NCBI GenBank assembly: GCA_027405735.1
Contig: JAPEHQ010000009.1
Span: 1,240,001-1,304,000, forward strand
DNA: 64,000 nucleotides
Source: Mucor racemosus
Lineage: Eukaryota; Mucoromycota; Mucoromycetes; Mucorales; Mucoraceae
Direction: 5' to 3'
Positions 26,498-37,724 of the stretch are shown piece after piece; the first letter of the stretch is position 1; every line of letters begins with the position of its first letter. The notes under the pieces are model-generated. The model was not told the DNA's origin and did not search any database. It was given only the letters and a program-made list of their open reading frames with translations. The position numbers and the translations under genes are program-made.

Positions 26498-28730
26498 ATC
26501 GAATTTTTATTTTCATAAATATATTTATTAAATCAAAACCGGACCAGCCAGAGAGCAATGTTTTATAGCTCCTCCCCGCACATACAATGAATAGAAAAGT
26601 TGAACAAGGAAAGCCAATCAACCCCACAATTTTTCCATTATATATAAGTATTGCAAAACTATGGGGGGATAAGGTATTAGCTAACCCGGCAATGAATAAT
26701 TGTCGACCTTTGTCAATGGATTTTTGACTGTTCCCAAACGGCGAGAAGCTGTAGCTTCAATCTTCTCCCCTTTAAACAAGTACAAGAAGGGAAGCGAATA
26801 TGAGTTCATCTCTCCAAAAAGAAAACTCACAAGGATCAATATAAAACGCCTTCAAACCCAAAAAGGAAGGGCCCACTTGACGAGGCGCATTAGCTTTATT
26901 ACCACAAAAAAAGAGAGCATCCATTCAATGTTTAGGAACAGGAATTGGGAGAGATTTGATCCTTCAAGAGGCATCAAAAGAAAACCCGAAAAGAAAACCC
27001 GAAAAGAAATCCCACATACTTTCTCTCAAAGTAAAAAGATAACGCCACGCCACAATCCCGTTCGTGACCTAAAGATAGTGCTTCGAAAACGAGCAAAGAC
27101 AAAATGGCCACGTTTTAAAAGCGAGGCATAATTCTGCCAACTTAAACGGTAAGTGGTTTTACAATGGGTAATGATTTACAATAAACCTGCTAAGTTCCAG
27201 ATGATCAGAGCACGCGGATGTTTTATGCTCCTCCCCCGAAGAAGGCAACCGCAATCAGAGATGGACCCTTGTTCCCCACGAAAAAGCAACAGGAAAGTAG
27301 GCAAGTATATTCTTGCCATGTAAAAGTTACTTTTTACAATGAAGATGGTTATCCCAAACCAAGCGACGGGTAGCCACAATCTTTGTCATTACCACCTTCC
27401 CAAAAAGCGACTACCCGAAGCAACTATCGTCGCCAACATCGAAAGCGGAAGAAAGAATATAGATGTCGATACCCGATAAATAAGAGACCCTTCTTTATCC
27501 TGTAGCCAAAGGAAAAGAGGGTTTCTTGTTCAAGCCTAAGAACAATAATACCAGGGCAGAGCGACGGAAGCAAATTGGCAGTACGGATAATGTCGAGGAT
27601 ATCTAAATATACATGTAAGATTCAATTGCTTAATTTATATTTAACTCGTGTAAGTATTTCACTGTGTCATTTGCGCGTACCTTGACGAATATCACCCAAA
27701 CAAAAAGTATAGGTCTAGGGATAACCCTATTTACGTGCCAAGTTGCGTGTAACTGAATGTACCACAAAGGGCGAGATCGGTCTATGACGGATCGGGGAGA
27801 GAAAGAGCTTTGGAGTTTGAAGAGGACAGGGTGAAGAGAGACAGGGAGAGAGGGTGAGAGGAAGTTCGATGATGGTTCTATCCTTGTTCGAAAAGAGTTC
27901 TTGGCTCGTTCGGTTTATTGAACCAGAAAAATTATCACCGGTCTATCTCGATTATGCAAAAAAGAAGAAGAATTCAAATAACCTTACGCCTTGAAATGTT
28001 ATTTCTTTAGTCAAAATTCAAATATACTTAACTAACCCCCTCAAAAAACAAGAGAATTATCTACAAATGTTGTCAGATTATTGAAACGCGACAACAGATG
28101 TAGCGATACAACTAGTATTAATCTCGATTTTTTTTTTTTACGTTAATCTTTGATTGGTCGTTTTCGGAGGATTCTTCTATCTTAATCTTCAACGGTGGCT
28201 TTAAATGAGGTGATTAGGAAACCAATTACTATGAGTACCTTGAAATGTCCTTCAATGGTAGGCTTCTAAAGAATTTTTTTCAATAATCAAATCCCAATAT
28301 TTTCAATTAAATTCAAGGTTTTTACTCACTAATATGTAAAGATTGATCCTTTATTTTTTTTTCGAATAAACTTCAAATAAGGTTAATCGAAGTGTACAAT
28401 ACTATATCAAGAAAAATAGAACAAAATGATAAATCAGGACACAATTTTGATATTAACTTTCGTTTTTCTTATTTAGATTGCTTTGATGCTTTACGTATAA
28501 AATGGTTTATTGCTTTTTTTATCGAGCTTTAACAGTAAAATTGTTGTATAAAAATTAATTGGAAAAAATTAGTTGGAAGGAAAAGAAGTGTAAAACGAGG
28601 AAAAAGGAATTTTAAAGAGGTTCTCTCCCCTTTATTGTATTTGAATTTTTCACACAAAAGTGACTGTGCAGCTTGATCGAATGTATATCCATACTTTGGG
28701 GTTTAGCTTTAGACATGATAGCTATATACA
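26498..28730. other. Spacer with an unusual GC- and purine-rich island
   Basis: From about 26540 to 27960 the base composition changes: many CCC and GGG runs, purine-rich plus strand, and few of the A/T homopolymers seen elsewhere. A shared motif (TGTTTTAT.GCTCCTCCCC) occurs near 26560 and 27217. AAAACCCGAAAAG is repeated near 26980-27010. A polypurine tract lies at about 27798-27865. The open frame 26700-27131 encodes a highly basic protein with a non-ATG start and no recognisable family. Candidates are a decayed mobile element or a long noncoding RNA; I cannot decide. 27960-28730 is ordinary AT-rich spacer. Confidence 0.5.
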
Positions 28731-29653
28731 TCATAATTTGCAATGCTTTATATAGTATTGATCAAGTGTATTGATAATAGCCCACGACAATAATTTGATG
28801 ACATGACATCGATTTTTCTCGTTCAATCGAAGGTGTTTGGGTATCTCCACTTGAATTACATCGAGTCCATTCCAATGATCGTGATAGTATTGTGTTGTGA
28901 AACCTCCCATGAAGTAGTTCTCATCGACAGGGATTGGTATCCGAGTTGATGGCAAAGCAGAGATGTGATTTTTACTTTTCACCACAATTGAATCACCGAA
29001 CAGATTTAACAAGCGATGAGGCGCCTTGTTTTGTAAATGTCTCTTTGCTAATGATTGAATAGAGCTTTTTTTTAGAATTACCTGATCTAATTTGACACTA
29101 TGCAATTTTAGTTCTTCGGGAGACAATAAATAGCCCAACTCTATCATTCCACTAGAGTGTGTATGTCCTATATGTTTCTAATGTAAGACAACATTCCAAA
29201 AAAAAAAAAAAAAATCCGAAAAAAATAGCACATACCATGAATATCCACAAGCAACCCATACTCATTTTTCTTTAATAAACTCTCTACCGAGCATTTTACT
29301 CGATTATGATATTCCTTCCAAACCTTTTCTCCAGCTTTAGTTTCTGTCCCATCTTCTAAAGATCTATTTACATCTGCTTTTCGACGAGCAATGTCATTCA
29401 TGACGATATAAGGAGCTGCATTTTTATAGTAATCGCTTATAAATTGCGCAATTCCCGATGCAATTTCTTTAGTATACATGTCTGCCAGTAACAAACTACC
29501 GTTTCTAGTTCTATCAGGTATTGATTCTGGTTTCAATTGCCCTCCATGAGGTGCTGTGATGATAAGAGGCAAATTTCCAGACTTTGAATATACTCCATTG
29601 GTTGTGTATGCCTTTTCTTTGAAATGTCTACTATATGTCTCTACATTGACCAT
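28731..29653 (-). CDS. N-formylglutamate amidohydrolase-like (FGase family) hydrolase
   Basis: A predicted metal-dependent amidohydrolase; bacterial relatives hydrolyse N-formylglutamate, while the substrate of fungal members is not known to me. Two exons (29653-29236 and 29167-28731) flank a 68-bp intron and give about 284 aa. Family motifs appear in order: LPLIITAPHGG with the His, IPDRTRNGSLLLAD, NDIARRKADVNRS, then LLVDIHGHTHSSGMIELGY across the splice junction, KSSIQSLA, LPSTRIPIPVDENYFMGG and IQVEIPKHLR. The conserved HGG, DVN and DIHGH residues expected for zinc binding are intact. No signal peptide is visible, so it is probably cytosolic. Family assignment is confident; function is not. 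Confidence 0.82.
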
Positions 29654-30373
29654 AATATTAAAAAAAAAAACGAAGAAAGAGCATCAATGATGTGGGGAAT
29701 CCCATTTTGTAGTTATACAAGATAGATTGTTATATTTGATCGGCGAGCAAAATACCAAATGTATGAATCTGAATTGCATGTGACATAAAATAACCGTTTG
29801 CATTAATCAATTTCATATGGGTCAAGGCCAGTAAGATGTCTTCAATGTTAATTAATTCGAAAAATCGTAATTATGCAATCATAAAAAAAATGCCAGCCAT
29901 GGCAAACTGGCAGCTAAAACATATGCCATCATCCATATATAATATATTTAGTTTTAGCTAAAGATTAGTAGCGCTAGTTTTTACTGGATTGGCACATAAT
30001 TAGGGTAGATTTATAATAAGCACATTAAACCCCATTTCGAAGGTCTCACAAAACATATGCTGTAGCTTATGTACAAGTAGAGCGAATCAAATGCCAAGCA
30101 ATTACTACGGAAAAGCCAAGTTCCTATATTGAACCTGCCTAGGCAATACCAGCATCACTCTAAATGCATAAATTACTTTAACTGTTCTTCATTGGTGGGA
30201 TGCAATAGGGCGAAACCAATCTTTAATAGGTGATCATCACCAGCTTTATAAAAATTACGTTTGCAACCCCCCTAATAGGTTTTCTTCAGTTTGTGTTTGC
30301 ATTCCTTTCTCTCTTTTTTTTTCTTGTTTTTTAGTTGTTTATCAATATTTCTTCGACAAATAATCGCAATAAA
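29654..30373. other. Divergent spacer
   Basis: Both flanking genes point away, so this holds two promoters. A pyrimidine-rich tract (CATTCCTTTCTCTCTTTTTTTTTC) lies just upstream of the plus-strand start, a common leader feature in fungi. Nothing else seen. Confidence 0.45.
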
Positions 30374-30500
30374 ATGCCTCATCCTGCTGTTCTTGCAGCA
30401 ATAGTAGTCGGAGGTGTAGCGGCTTTAGGCCTGGCAATCTATAAACAGTTACAAGAACAAGAAAGCTACTATCAATATCAAAGAAGCTATAATCAATATC

Positions 30501-30532
<32 letters not shown>

Positions 30533-31368
30533 CGGCAACAACAACGGCAACAACATCGCAATATGTTTCGCCATAGTAATGATTTTGAACTCGATCAAGA
30601 TTTCATGGCAGAAGAAGATAAAGAGCAAGATCCCTATACTCTACACCATGATACAACCCATTTGCGTAGTAGAAAACCATTTACAAACGATTTATCTGAT
30701 AATGAAAATGAAAATGAAAATAGTAATAATGAAAAAAAGTCAAATGCAGTATGTATATTTTCTTATTTGGTATAAACAAACTACTGATATATATATTACT
30801 TAATTAGTCATCACTTGATCAAGATCAGTTTGAATTAACAGAACTTGAAAACTCAATTGCTGAAAGAAAAAGAAGACTAATGGCTGAGCAAGCATTTCTC
30901 GACAGAGAGGAAGAAAATATTAGAAACCGCCGTATGGAACTCAAAAGAGAAGAACAAGGTTTTTATCGCGCTGCTGCATCTAGTCCTAATGAAGAAAGTA
31001 TTTCTAGTGCTTCTCATATAGATGTTCTTGATCCATTTGCTAATCATTTCGAAAATAATGATGATAATGACAGTGATGAAGACAGCTTTTATCATCATCA
31101 TGAAAATGCTAGTAGTAGTGGTGAGAACACTGCCATTCTTGTTAACAGTAAAAGAGAAGAATCAGATGCAGAAAGTGCTCATGAGAGTGAGCACCACATG
31201 TCTTCATCGAATCTTCAATTTCCGGATGCTTCACAAATCATTGTCACTGATTCAGAAGCTGCTACATCCGTAAACTCCTCTCGTGCTGTCTCTGATTCAG
31301 AAGAGAGTTGGGATGCAGTTAGTGAAAATGAATGGGCTCGTCATTCAGACAGTGAATATGAGCATTAG
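30374..31368 (+). CDS. Hypothetical protein with N-terminal membrane anchor, poly-Gln and coiled-coil region
   Basis: Two exons (30374-30748 and 30808-31368) joined across a 59-bp intron give about 311 aa. I do not recognise the family. Visible features are one hydrophobic helix at residues 5-22 (VLAAIVVGGVAALGLAIY), which would act as a membrane anchor, and a YQYQRSYNQYQ segment running into poly-Gln (30497-30545). A Glu/Arg-rich predicted coiled coil follows (LENSIAERKRRLMAEQ). The tail is long, Ser/Asp/Glu-rich and probably disordered, with many SDSE-type casein-kinase-like sites (SDSEESWDAVSENEW). ATG 30374 is preferred because the listed upstream frame starts without Met. A single-pass scaffold or tether is possible; that is inference. 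Confidence 0.72.
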
Positions 31369-32616
31369 TCTATATCTATCCCCCCACCCTTTCTACCTTC
31401 GTATTATATCATATCTGAATAAAAATTTAAGGAGTAATTCATTGCTAGCTTCCACATTGCTTGCTTATTATATCTTTCTGTAAAAAACAAAAAAAATCGA
31501 ACCCATATTATTTCAAATGCGAATATGAATTCAACGATTGCTGTATACTTGTATATATTATTAGCAATCACAGGATATGTACAATTGCTAAACGCGAAAG
31601 AGTAGTGGCAGTAGCAACAGTAGCAAACCAAACTAAAATTCATTCGTAAAGTTATATCTTATTTTCAAGAGTTATCATTCTATATACTTCATAAAACGTA
31701 TTTCAAAGCATATAGTTATTACAAAACACGTTAAAAGTGGTTCAGTATTTTTCTTTTTTTGCAGCTAAATGATTTAAGCATCGATATTTCATTGCTAATT
31801 AAACTGTCATCTCCACCTAACCCAAGGAGTAAATGTCTCTATTTTTTATTCAATCAAGTACCTTTTATCAAAAGAAGCATTACAATATAAATTGAGGTAT
31901 AACTTTTCTTTGATTGCGATGGAAGTAACGCATAAAGTGAATCCCGAAATTGATTATTCAGCATTTTGAATCAGTAATACTCTCTTGAGGCTTTTTTGGG
32001 TGAAGAAGGCTTACTGCCTGTGTAATAATACTTCCTTTTCAAGAAATATATGGCTCCAGAAGAGCAATTGCATCCTGTAATCCCCAAAATATGTAGTTTG
32101 AAACGGTTGTTTAATGTAACTATTAGTTTTCCAAATGGTAGTATAATGATGAGATAAGAAGTTAAAACGTCAGAAAATAGATAATTACTACCAAAAGATC
32201 GATATATATAAAAGGCAATAAACATGCTATATACATGTACTCAATGCCAATTTGTTTCAGACCATGCATTAACAGCAAATGACATTAGTAATTAAGAACA
32301 GTAAACTGCATTCTGTCAATTCAATTTCTAATTGTTGATATAGTCATTGATTTAATCTTCAAATAACCCGATTAAACCCGCTATTTTCAGAAAACGATTG
32401 ATGAATAATTCAAAATTAATTAGTGTAACCCGTGGAATTGACATTTAGTGCTTTTTCTACAAAAGATCAAGGAGAAACTTTACAAATGATCCATAACCTC
32501 CGATATAGAATATTTTATGTCACGGCTTTGACATTGAAAAAAAAACATATAAATGCAGAGCTTAGGCATCCCGATTGTCATTGACAGTTTCTACTTTTCT
32601 ATCTACTTTCTACGCA
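31369..32616. other. Intergenic spacer upstream of the alcohol dehydrogenase
   Basis: AT-rich. No gene supported; frames at 31404-31649 and 31971-32225 look accidental. A TATA-like ACATATAAATGCAGAG at about 32546-32562 sits roughly 60 bp upstream of ATG 32617 and could be the core promoter. Confidence 0.45.
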
Positions 32617-33695
32617 ATGCCTTCAGCTACAAAGATCACTCAATTTCCTTCCACTGGTGAACGCGGTGTCTTTAAGGAGGTCACCATTGATGCTCCCATT
32701 CTTAAACCCCACGATTTTATTATGAAAATAGTTGCATGTGGTGTTTGCCACACTGATTGTGTTTTTATGGGTTCAGATGGTTTGGTTCTCGGCCACGAAC
32801 CTGTTGGTAGAGTTGTTGCTATTGGTGAAAAGGTAGACAACATGGAAGTAGGTGATTTAGTTGGTGTTTCTTATTTGAAATGGTCTTGTATGGAATGCCG
32901 TTATTGTTTGTCTGGTGAGGAGTGTATGTGTGAAAGACGTATTATGTTTCCCGAGGGAAACATGAATGGTTTCGCTAGCCATATGACCGCTGATAGTCGG
33001 TAAGCTTTTAATAATGAGATGAAATCAAAAAAGGTCATTGACTAATATACGCATTTAACAGTTGAGGTTTCAAAATTCCTGAAGGAATGCCTGCTCGCGA
33101 CGCTGCTGTATTCATGTGTGCTGGTATTACAGTATTTAGTACCCTCTATAACTCCAAGATCTTGCCTACTGCTCGTGTTGCAGTTATCGGTATTGGTGGA
33201 TTAGGTCATTTAGCCCTTCAGTTTGCAAAGGCTTGGGGTTGTCATGTTACTGCTATCTCACATAATGCTGACAAAAAGGATGAGGCATTAAAGTTTGGTG
33301 CTCATGATTTCTTGTGTTCCAAGGATTTCAACGATGAATTCATTGCTGGCGTTGAGCCTTACGATATGATTATTGATACTGTTTCTGCCAATATTGATTT
33401 TGATGAATATATGTCTCTTCTCAAGCGTAATGGTTATTTCTACTTAGTTGGTATACCTGATGCTCCTGTTACAGTTCATAAACCTTTACCTTTCTTGCAA
33501 AACCAACTTTCCCTTAGAACTTCTATTATGGGTGGACGTTATGCTATGAGTTTGATGTTGGAATTTGCTAAGCGTCATAATATTAAGTCTATGATTGAGG
33601 AGTACCCTCTTGAACTCGATGGTTTGCACAAAGCCATTGAGCGCTGCGATAAAAGCAAAGCTCGTTACAGAGCTGTTTTGATTGCTAAGGACTAA
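32617..33695 (+). pseudogene. Zinc-dependent medium-chain alcohol dehydrogenase interrupted by one in-frame TGA
   Basis: A zinc- and NAD(P)-dependent alcohol dehydrogenase of the cinnamyl/Adh6-like type. Exon 1 (32617-32999) and exon 2 (33062-33695) join across a 62-bp intron to about 338 codons. Catalytic zinc ligands are present (CGVCHTD, LGHEPVG), as are the four structural-zinc cysteines (CMECRYCLSGEECMC) and the Rossmann motif GIGGLGHLALQFAKAWG. The C-terminus is complete (YRAVLIAKD). The only defect is TGA at 33063-33065, the first whole codon after the splice acceptor, where relatives have an aromatic residue; TGG to TGA would explain it. No alternative acceptor keeps the frame. Everything else looks under selection, so it may be a very recent pseudogene, an allele, or a sequencing error. 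ATG 32617 was chosen over the non-ATG upstream extension. Confidence 0.8.
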
Positions 33696-33807
33696 TAGAT
33701 TGGATCAAGTGGTTGCTTGAATTTTATATATGTACATTTAATACTCTCCTCCCTTCTCGAGTTCGCCAATACATACTTTTGTGAAATAAATCATTTATTA
33801 TAATAAT

Positions 33808-34980
33808 TTTCAAATGCGGAGCCTGCTCTCCTTTCTAATAACTAGCCTCTTAATGTACACTTTCTGAGATCTACCCCTAAATTTATTTAATATCTCATGA
33901 AAGACTCAAAAACGCGTAAAATTCACTGCTTTTTTCTTGAAAACTGGGTCTTATTTTTCATCCCTGCTCTACTTTTTGTTTTCACTAAATAACACCAAGA
34001 AAAAATTATATGTAAATGTACCTGAGATGTTCAGCTTTAATCCAAAAACAAGTATCCGGAAATATCCTATTTTTTGCAGTTGATATTAATTTTTCAATGC
34101 TAATGTTTCAGATTTTTTACGCGTATTTCACACTTAAAAATTAAAAACTTTGCGGCTTCATATCTCTAGAAATAATTAAGCTTTACCAACATTTTTTAAT
34201 AATAAAACTTACTTGTTTTAAAGTGCTCTATAACATATTTAAGTATAAAAAAATTCTGGGTACTTTTATTTTTTTTTTTGCATTTTTTTGGCACTTCTGT
34301 AGTAGATTTCAAAATATTTGTCAAATGGAGTAGCAGTTTTTTTTACTCATGTCATTGCGCTCGCTGAGCTCTCTCGGATCCAATTTAGAGTTTTTTAAAA
34401 TATTGATTTTTCGTGGAGATATCCTCAAAAATGTGTACAAAAAGATACCTTCATTTTCAGCTTCCATTTTTCCCTTATATACCCTCATCTCAAATCCTGA
34501 ATCTAAAAAAAGTTTGGACAAAAACCTTGCTTTCTCTACGAAAAATGCAGCTAAAAGGTTCCGCAATAGTTCGATCGATAGATAATTTTGCTGCGCAAGA
34601 CTACCATTACTTCAATTTAAAATATTCTTATATAAATTGCCCAAAATATTCAAAAAATCTTCAAAGTTTCAATTGAATTTTACTCAAATTTTAATGTGAA
34701 ACATTGATCAAAATTTTATTTAGATTAATGTATAATTTAAAACTGTATAGAAATTATTTAATACGCTAGTTTAACTAGTTTTGCAGTACATGAACTATTA
34801 ATGATTTTGTTTGTTTGCTCATTTTCTAATCGATTTGTCAAATTGATTTTGAAACCCAGTTGTCCAAAGCTGTAAGCTGTAATATGAACTATCACTTTGA
34901 TTATTTCGACAAAAATTAGATATTTTTTTTCGAAACAAAAACGGTAGAGAAGCCATTAGTTGGATCTATTATATGTAATA
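33808..34980 (-). repeat. Dispersed repeat family A, copy A2
   Basis: Inverted relative to A1. It begins with the outer end GCGGAGCCTGCTCTCCTTTCT and runs through CATCCCTGCTCTACTTTTTG, ACCTGAGATGTTCAGCTTTA, CTCTCTCGGATCCAATTTAG and CGATAGATAATTTTGCTGCGC. An open frame of 78 codons at 34349-34585 (plus strand) and one of 81 on the other strand (34321-34566) fall in the same inner segment that is open in other copies. It lies about 110 bp downstream of the alcohol dehydrogenase stop. Confidence 0.75.
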
Positions 34981-36759
34981 CCCAAACTGATGGAAGCTGA
35001 AATTTGGATCATTAATGCAGATTCCCTTTGTCTATCTGCTTTTGTAATTTTTTCAGCCGATTTAGATTAATATTCATTGATTATATATAAACATTTTTCC
35101 AATTGCTCTATTCTTTTTGGGCAGAGTAATTTATCAGAAAATATAAATGCAAAATAAAACTAGAAATATAATTAAGTAAAGAGATTCCGCTCATTAAAAG
35201 GAAATAGAGATGCTTTATATACTAATTGGATCGAGGGATATGATGATGTGAAAACGTTTATAGATGTTATCTATTATTATTGTGCTGAACTAGGATACTA
35301 TTTCCCCACATAAGAAATTAAATGTTATCTCACATAAAACCATGCTCTAATATTCAAATAGACCGAATCATAAACAAAGCAAATTGATTCATAAAATAAA
35401 CTGAAGAAACACATAGACCAAAGTAAGGATTGCTCTATGCGGATCATTAACAAATATGCCAAAAACGGGTATTAAAAGACCGCCTTGATTATGTAAATCA
35501 AGAAGCTCAATATAAACTTTAAAATCACAAACAAACTAATTGATTTACCAAAAAGAATAAACATATGGATATTGCATGAAGACAATGGAATCATGCTTCA
35601 ATCATTTAATAAGTAGCATGATGATATATGTATGGAATGCAGCATTGTCTGATTCGCATGTTAAACATCACGGTTTGACAGAAGTCCTAAGTTGGTAATT
35701 CGGTTATTCCTAATTCTGATAGATCACTGACAGTTACGGTGAAACTCCCAGATATAACAAAATCACAACTAATATAAATAGAGTAGAAATATAGACCTAT
35801 TGCACACCATCCATTATTTGAATAAAGAAGGATTTAAACTGTATCTTTTTTCAAAGCTTTTATTTTACATTTTACTGTAATTGCAATGAAATGACACGTT
35901 TTATAGACCAAAGTTGCCATTGTCATTTTAGAAAAATAACTGATCTCGATTCGTACCTGAATCTCGCTCCATAAGGACTGAGTTCCAATCAGATCCCAAT
36001 AAGCATTACGAGGAAACTCTATATTGCTGGTGCCTGTAAAAGGAAGTATTCCTGATCAAAATACAACCTTCTACAACACGACACCTATGATATAAAGCTG
36101 TACTTATGTTGCATTAATAAAATATTCCAAAACTCCTGCTCATAAAAACGCAGTTGCAGTAATTCTAGATAAGGAATCACATCCCATAAAAATAAGCTCA
36201 GTTGCATTTTAAATTATAACTGGAATGTTGAAAGATCAACATCCATCTAATGATATTCTATCATATCAAACAAAGTATCAACATCTCAACCAAGTATCTT
36301 ATAAAAGAATGTCAATAAAAGACATTATGATTGAACACCTGTAAAATAGGCATCAACACACAAACATCCACTATTTTACAATTCCTATAAATATAGCATA
36401 CTTTATGAAGATATCATTCTTTTTCTTCAGATTTCTTTTAATCACAATAAAACCGTGGAAAGACTATAATTGTATTTATCAACGCTTTTATTTTTTATTT
36501 TATTTTTTATTTTTATAAAATTACTTCAATTTTATTGCAGTAATTATAATAATGTGGCGTGTTGGTGGAACATCATACTGTAATATTATGCTGAAACCGT
36601 GTGGCTCCGTTGATGTTTAATTGACTTGACTTTCGGTTCCTACACTATTGCCTCACTTTTAGATTGGATATCCTGTTAAGAATGATGCATACAAAGTACA
36701 AAGGAAGAAAGGGTTTTTAAAAAAAATATCTGCTGCATTCCTCAAAAACAATTTTTAGC
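34981..36759. other. AT-rich accessory spacer with an LTR-like fragment
   Basis: No gene seen. A segment at 35552-35733 matches 48044-48215 in inverted orientation and is listed separately. The rest is A/T-rich sequence with no open frame worth reporting, ending at the TA target site of the first inverted-repeat element. Confidence 0.5.
35552..35733 (-). repeat. LTR-like repeat 'D', copy 1
   Basis: On the minus strand it starts TGATCTATCAGAATTAGGAA and continues through ACCGAATTACCAA, TGTCAAACCGTGATG and ATCATGCTACTTATTAAATG. All of these match 48044-48215 in order with scattered substitutions. The same 16-base start recurs at the edge of the insertion in the Ty3 pol relic (near 49197-49214). 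TG start and association with the retroelement suggest a long terminal repeat fragment. Confidence 0.55.
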
Positions 36760-36761
36760 TA

Positions 36762-37662
36762 ACGTGCCACCAGCTTTAAACCTGCACAAATTTTAACTTT
36801 TTTTAAGAGCTATCAACTCACCCAAAACTAACGATACAATAAAAAAAATCCATAACAATCATTATTTAAACCTTTGTAAACAATTGTTATGGCTCGAATA
36901 CTTAATTTTACTATAAAATCATTCTGTTGATAGCCCTTGAAAATAGACGGTATTTCAAAATTTAAGCTGTGTGCTCTTAGGTGAGGGTAACTTTTGAAAC
37001 AAGGATACTCTGTGACACATAACCTCCTTACCTTAAACCCAGCTTACGTAAGGAATGCGTGAAATTAGCATTTTCGCTATCAACTTTCCGAAAAATAAAG
37101 ATATAATAAATCAGAGCCATAACAATCATTATTTAAACCTTTGTGAACAATTATTATGACTTTAATAGTTATTTTTATTATAAAATCATTTTACTGATAC
37201 CCAAAGTACCATTGCGAATGCAATTGGATCAAAATGTACTGTGGTGCTGCCAAGAGGGAAGCTCGTTTGCGATGTGACTATACATTCAAGTCTCTGGAGA
37301 AAAACATCCATTCTTTTCTGGATACCTCTGGTAACCTGACTCAAATCAGACATTATTTCAGAAGGTCGATGGACTACATCGAAGCTTATAGCAAATGTAG
37401 AGAAGTTGTCCAAGAAGTTAAGAAATTTGTCAAAAAAAATATTTATCTCACAGAAAATTTAGAATTCCTAAAGATTTGTTATAAAAATAAAATGTTTGTT
37501 TAAACTTATTATACTTCTCAATCTCTCAAATAACAAATGAGCTACATTATCTGCCATGAGATGCCTCCAAAAAAAATATATATATTGAAATGACGGAGTT
37601 CCAAAATAAATAAAAATTGAAACAAAATTAAAGTTTACACAGATTTAAAGCTGGTGGCACGT
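36762..37662. mobile_element. Inverted-repeat transposable element, copy 1 (901 bp, TA target site)
   Basis: Both ends carry the same 19-base inverted repeat, ACGTGCCACCAGCTTTAAA, without mismatch. Each is flanked by TA (36760-36761 and 37663-37664), the target duplication of Tc1/mariner-type elements. The whole block recurs at 54366-55267 with only two differences seen (one C/T substitution at 37109 versus 54721 and one A in a homopolymer), so transposition or duplication was very recent. Inside are two copies of a roughly 115-bp direct repeat (about 36835-36945 and 37085-37205) and one short ORF. No complete transposase is encoded, so it is best regarded as a non-autonomous element. Confidence 0.9.
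37234..37503 (+). CDS. Short ORF inside inverted-repeat element copy 1, possible transposase remnant
   Basis: ATG 37234 opens an 89-codon frame rich in Lys, Arg and Cys (MYCGAAKREARLRCDYTFK, QIRHYFRRSMDYIEAYSK). A run of eight A near 37432-37439 lies in the frame. The second element copy has nine A, which changes the C-terminus to KKKYLSHRKFR. That ending, together with IRHYFRRSMDYIEAY, resembles the tail of fungal DDE transposases by my recollection, which is a weak basis. It may equally be noncoding. Not a functional transposase on its own. Confidence 0.35.
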   Translation: MYCGAAKREARLRCDYTFKSLEKNIHSFLDTSGNLTQIRHYFRRSMDYIEAYSKCREVVQEVKKFVKKNIYLTENLEFLKICYKNKMFV

Positions 37663-37724
37663 TAAATTGAAATCAAGGTATGTTATTCGTTAAATTTACT
37701 ATGCAATAACTGTGTTGCCATGTC

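Noticed and set aside
26700..27131. 143-codon open frame in the GC-rich island
   Set aside because: Starts with TTG, encodes an almost uniformly basic peptide with no recognisable domain, and purine-rich composition alone can keep such a frame open.
27710..27735. Homing-endonuclease-like site (TAGGGATAA)
   Set aside because: Only nine bases match the I-SceI site and the rest forms a simple palindrome; no endonuclease gene is present.
26680..28050. Telomerase RNA or other known structured RNA
   Set aside because: CTAACCC words near 26680 and 28030 are too short and no template context or conserved helix was recognised.
36760..37664. piggyBac-type element (TTAA target)
   Set aside because: The right border reads GTTAAA but the left border reads GCTAAC; only TA is common to both sides in both copies.
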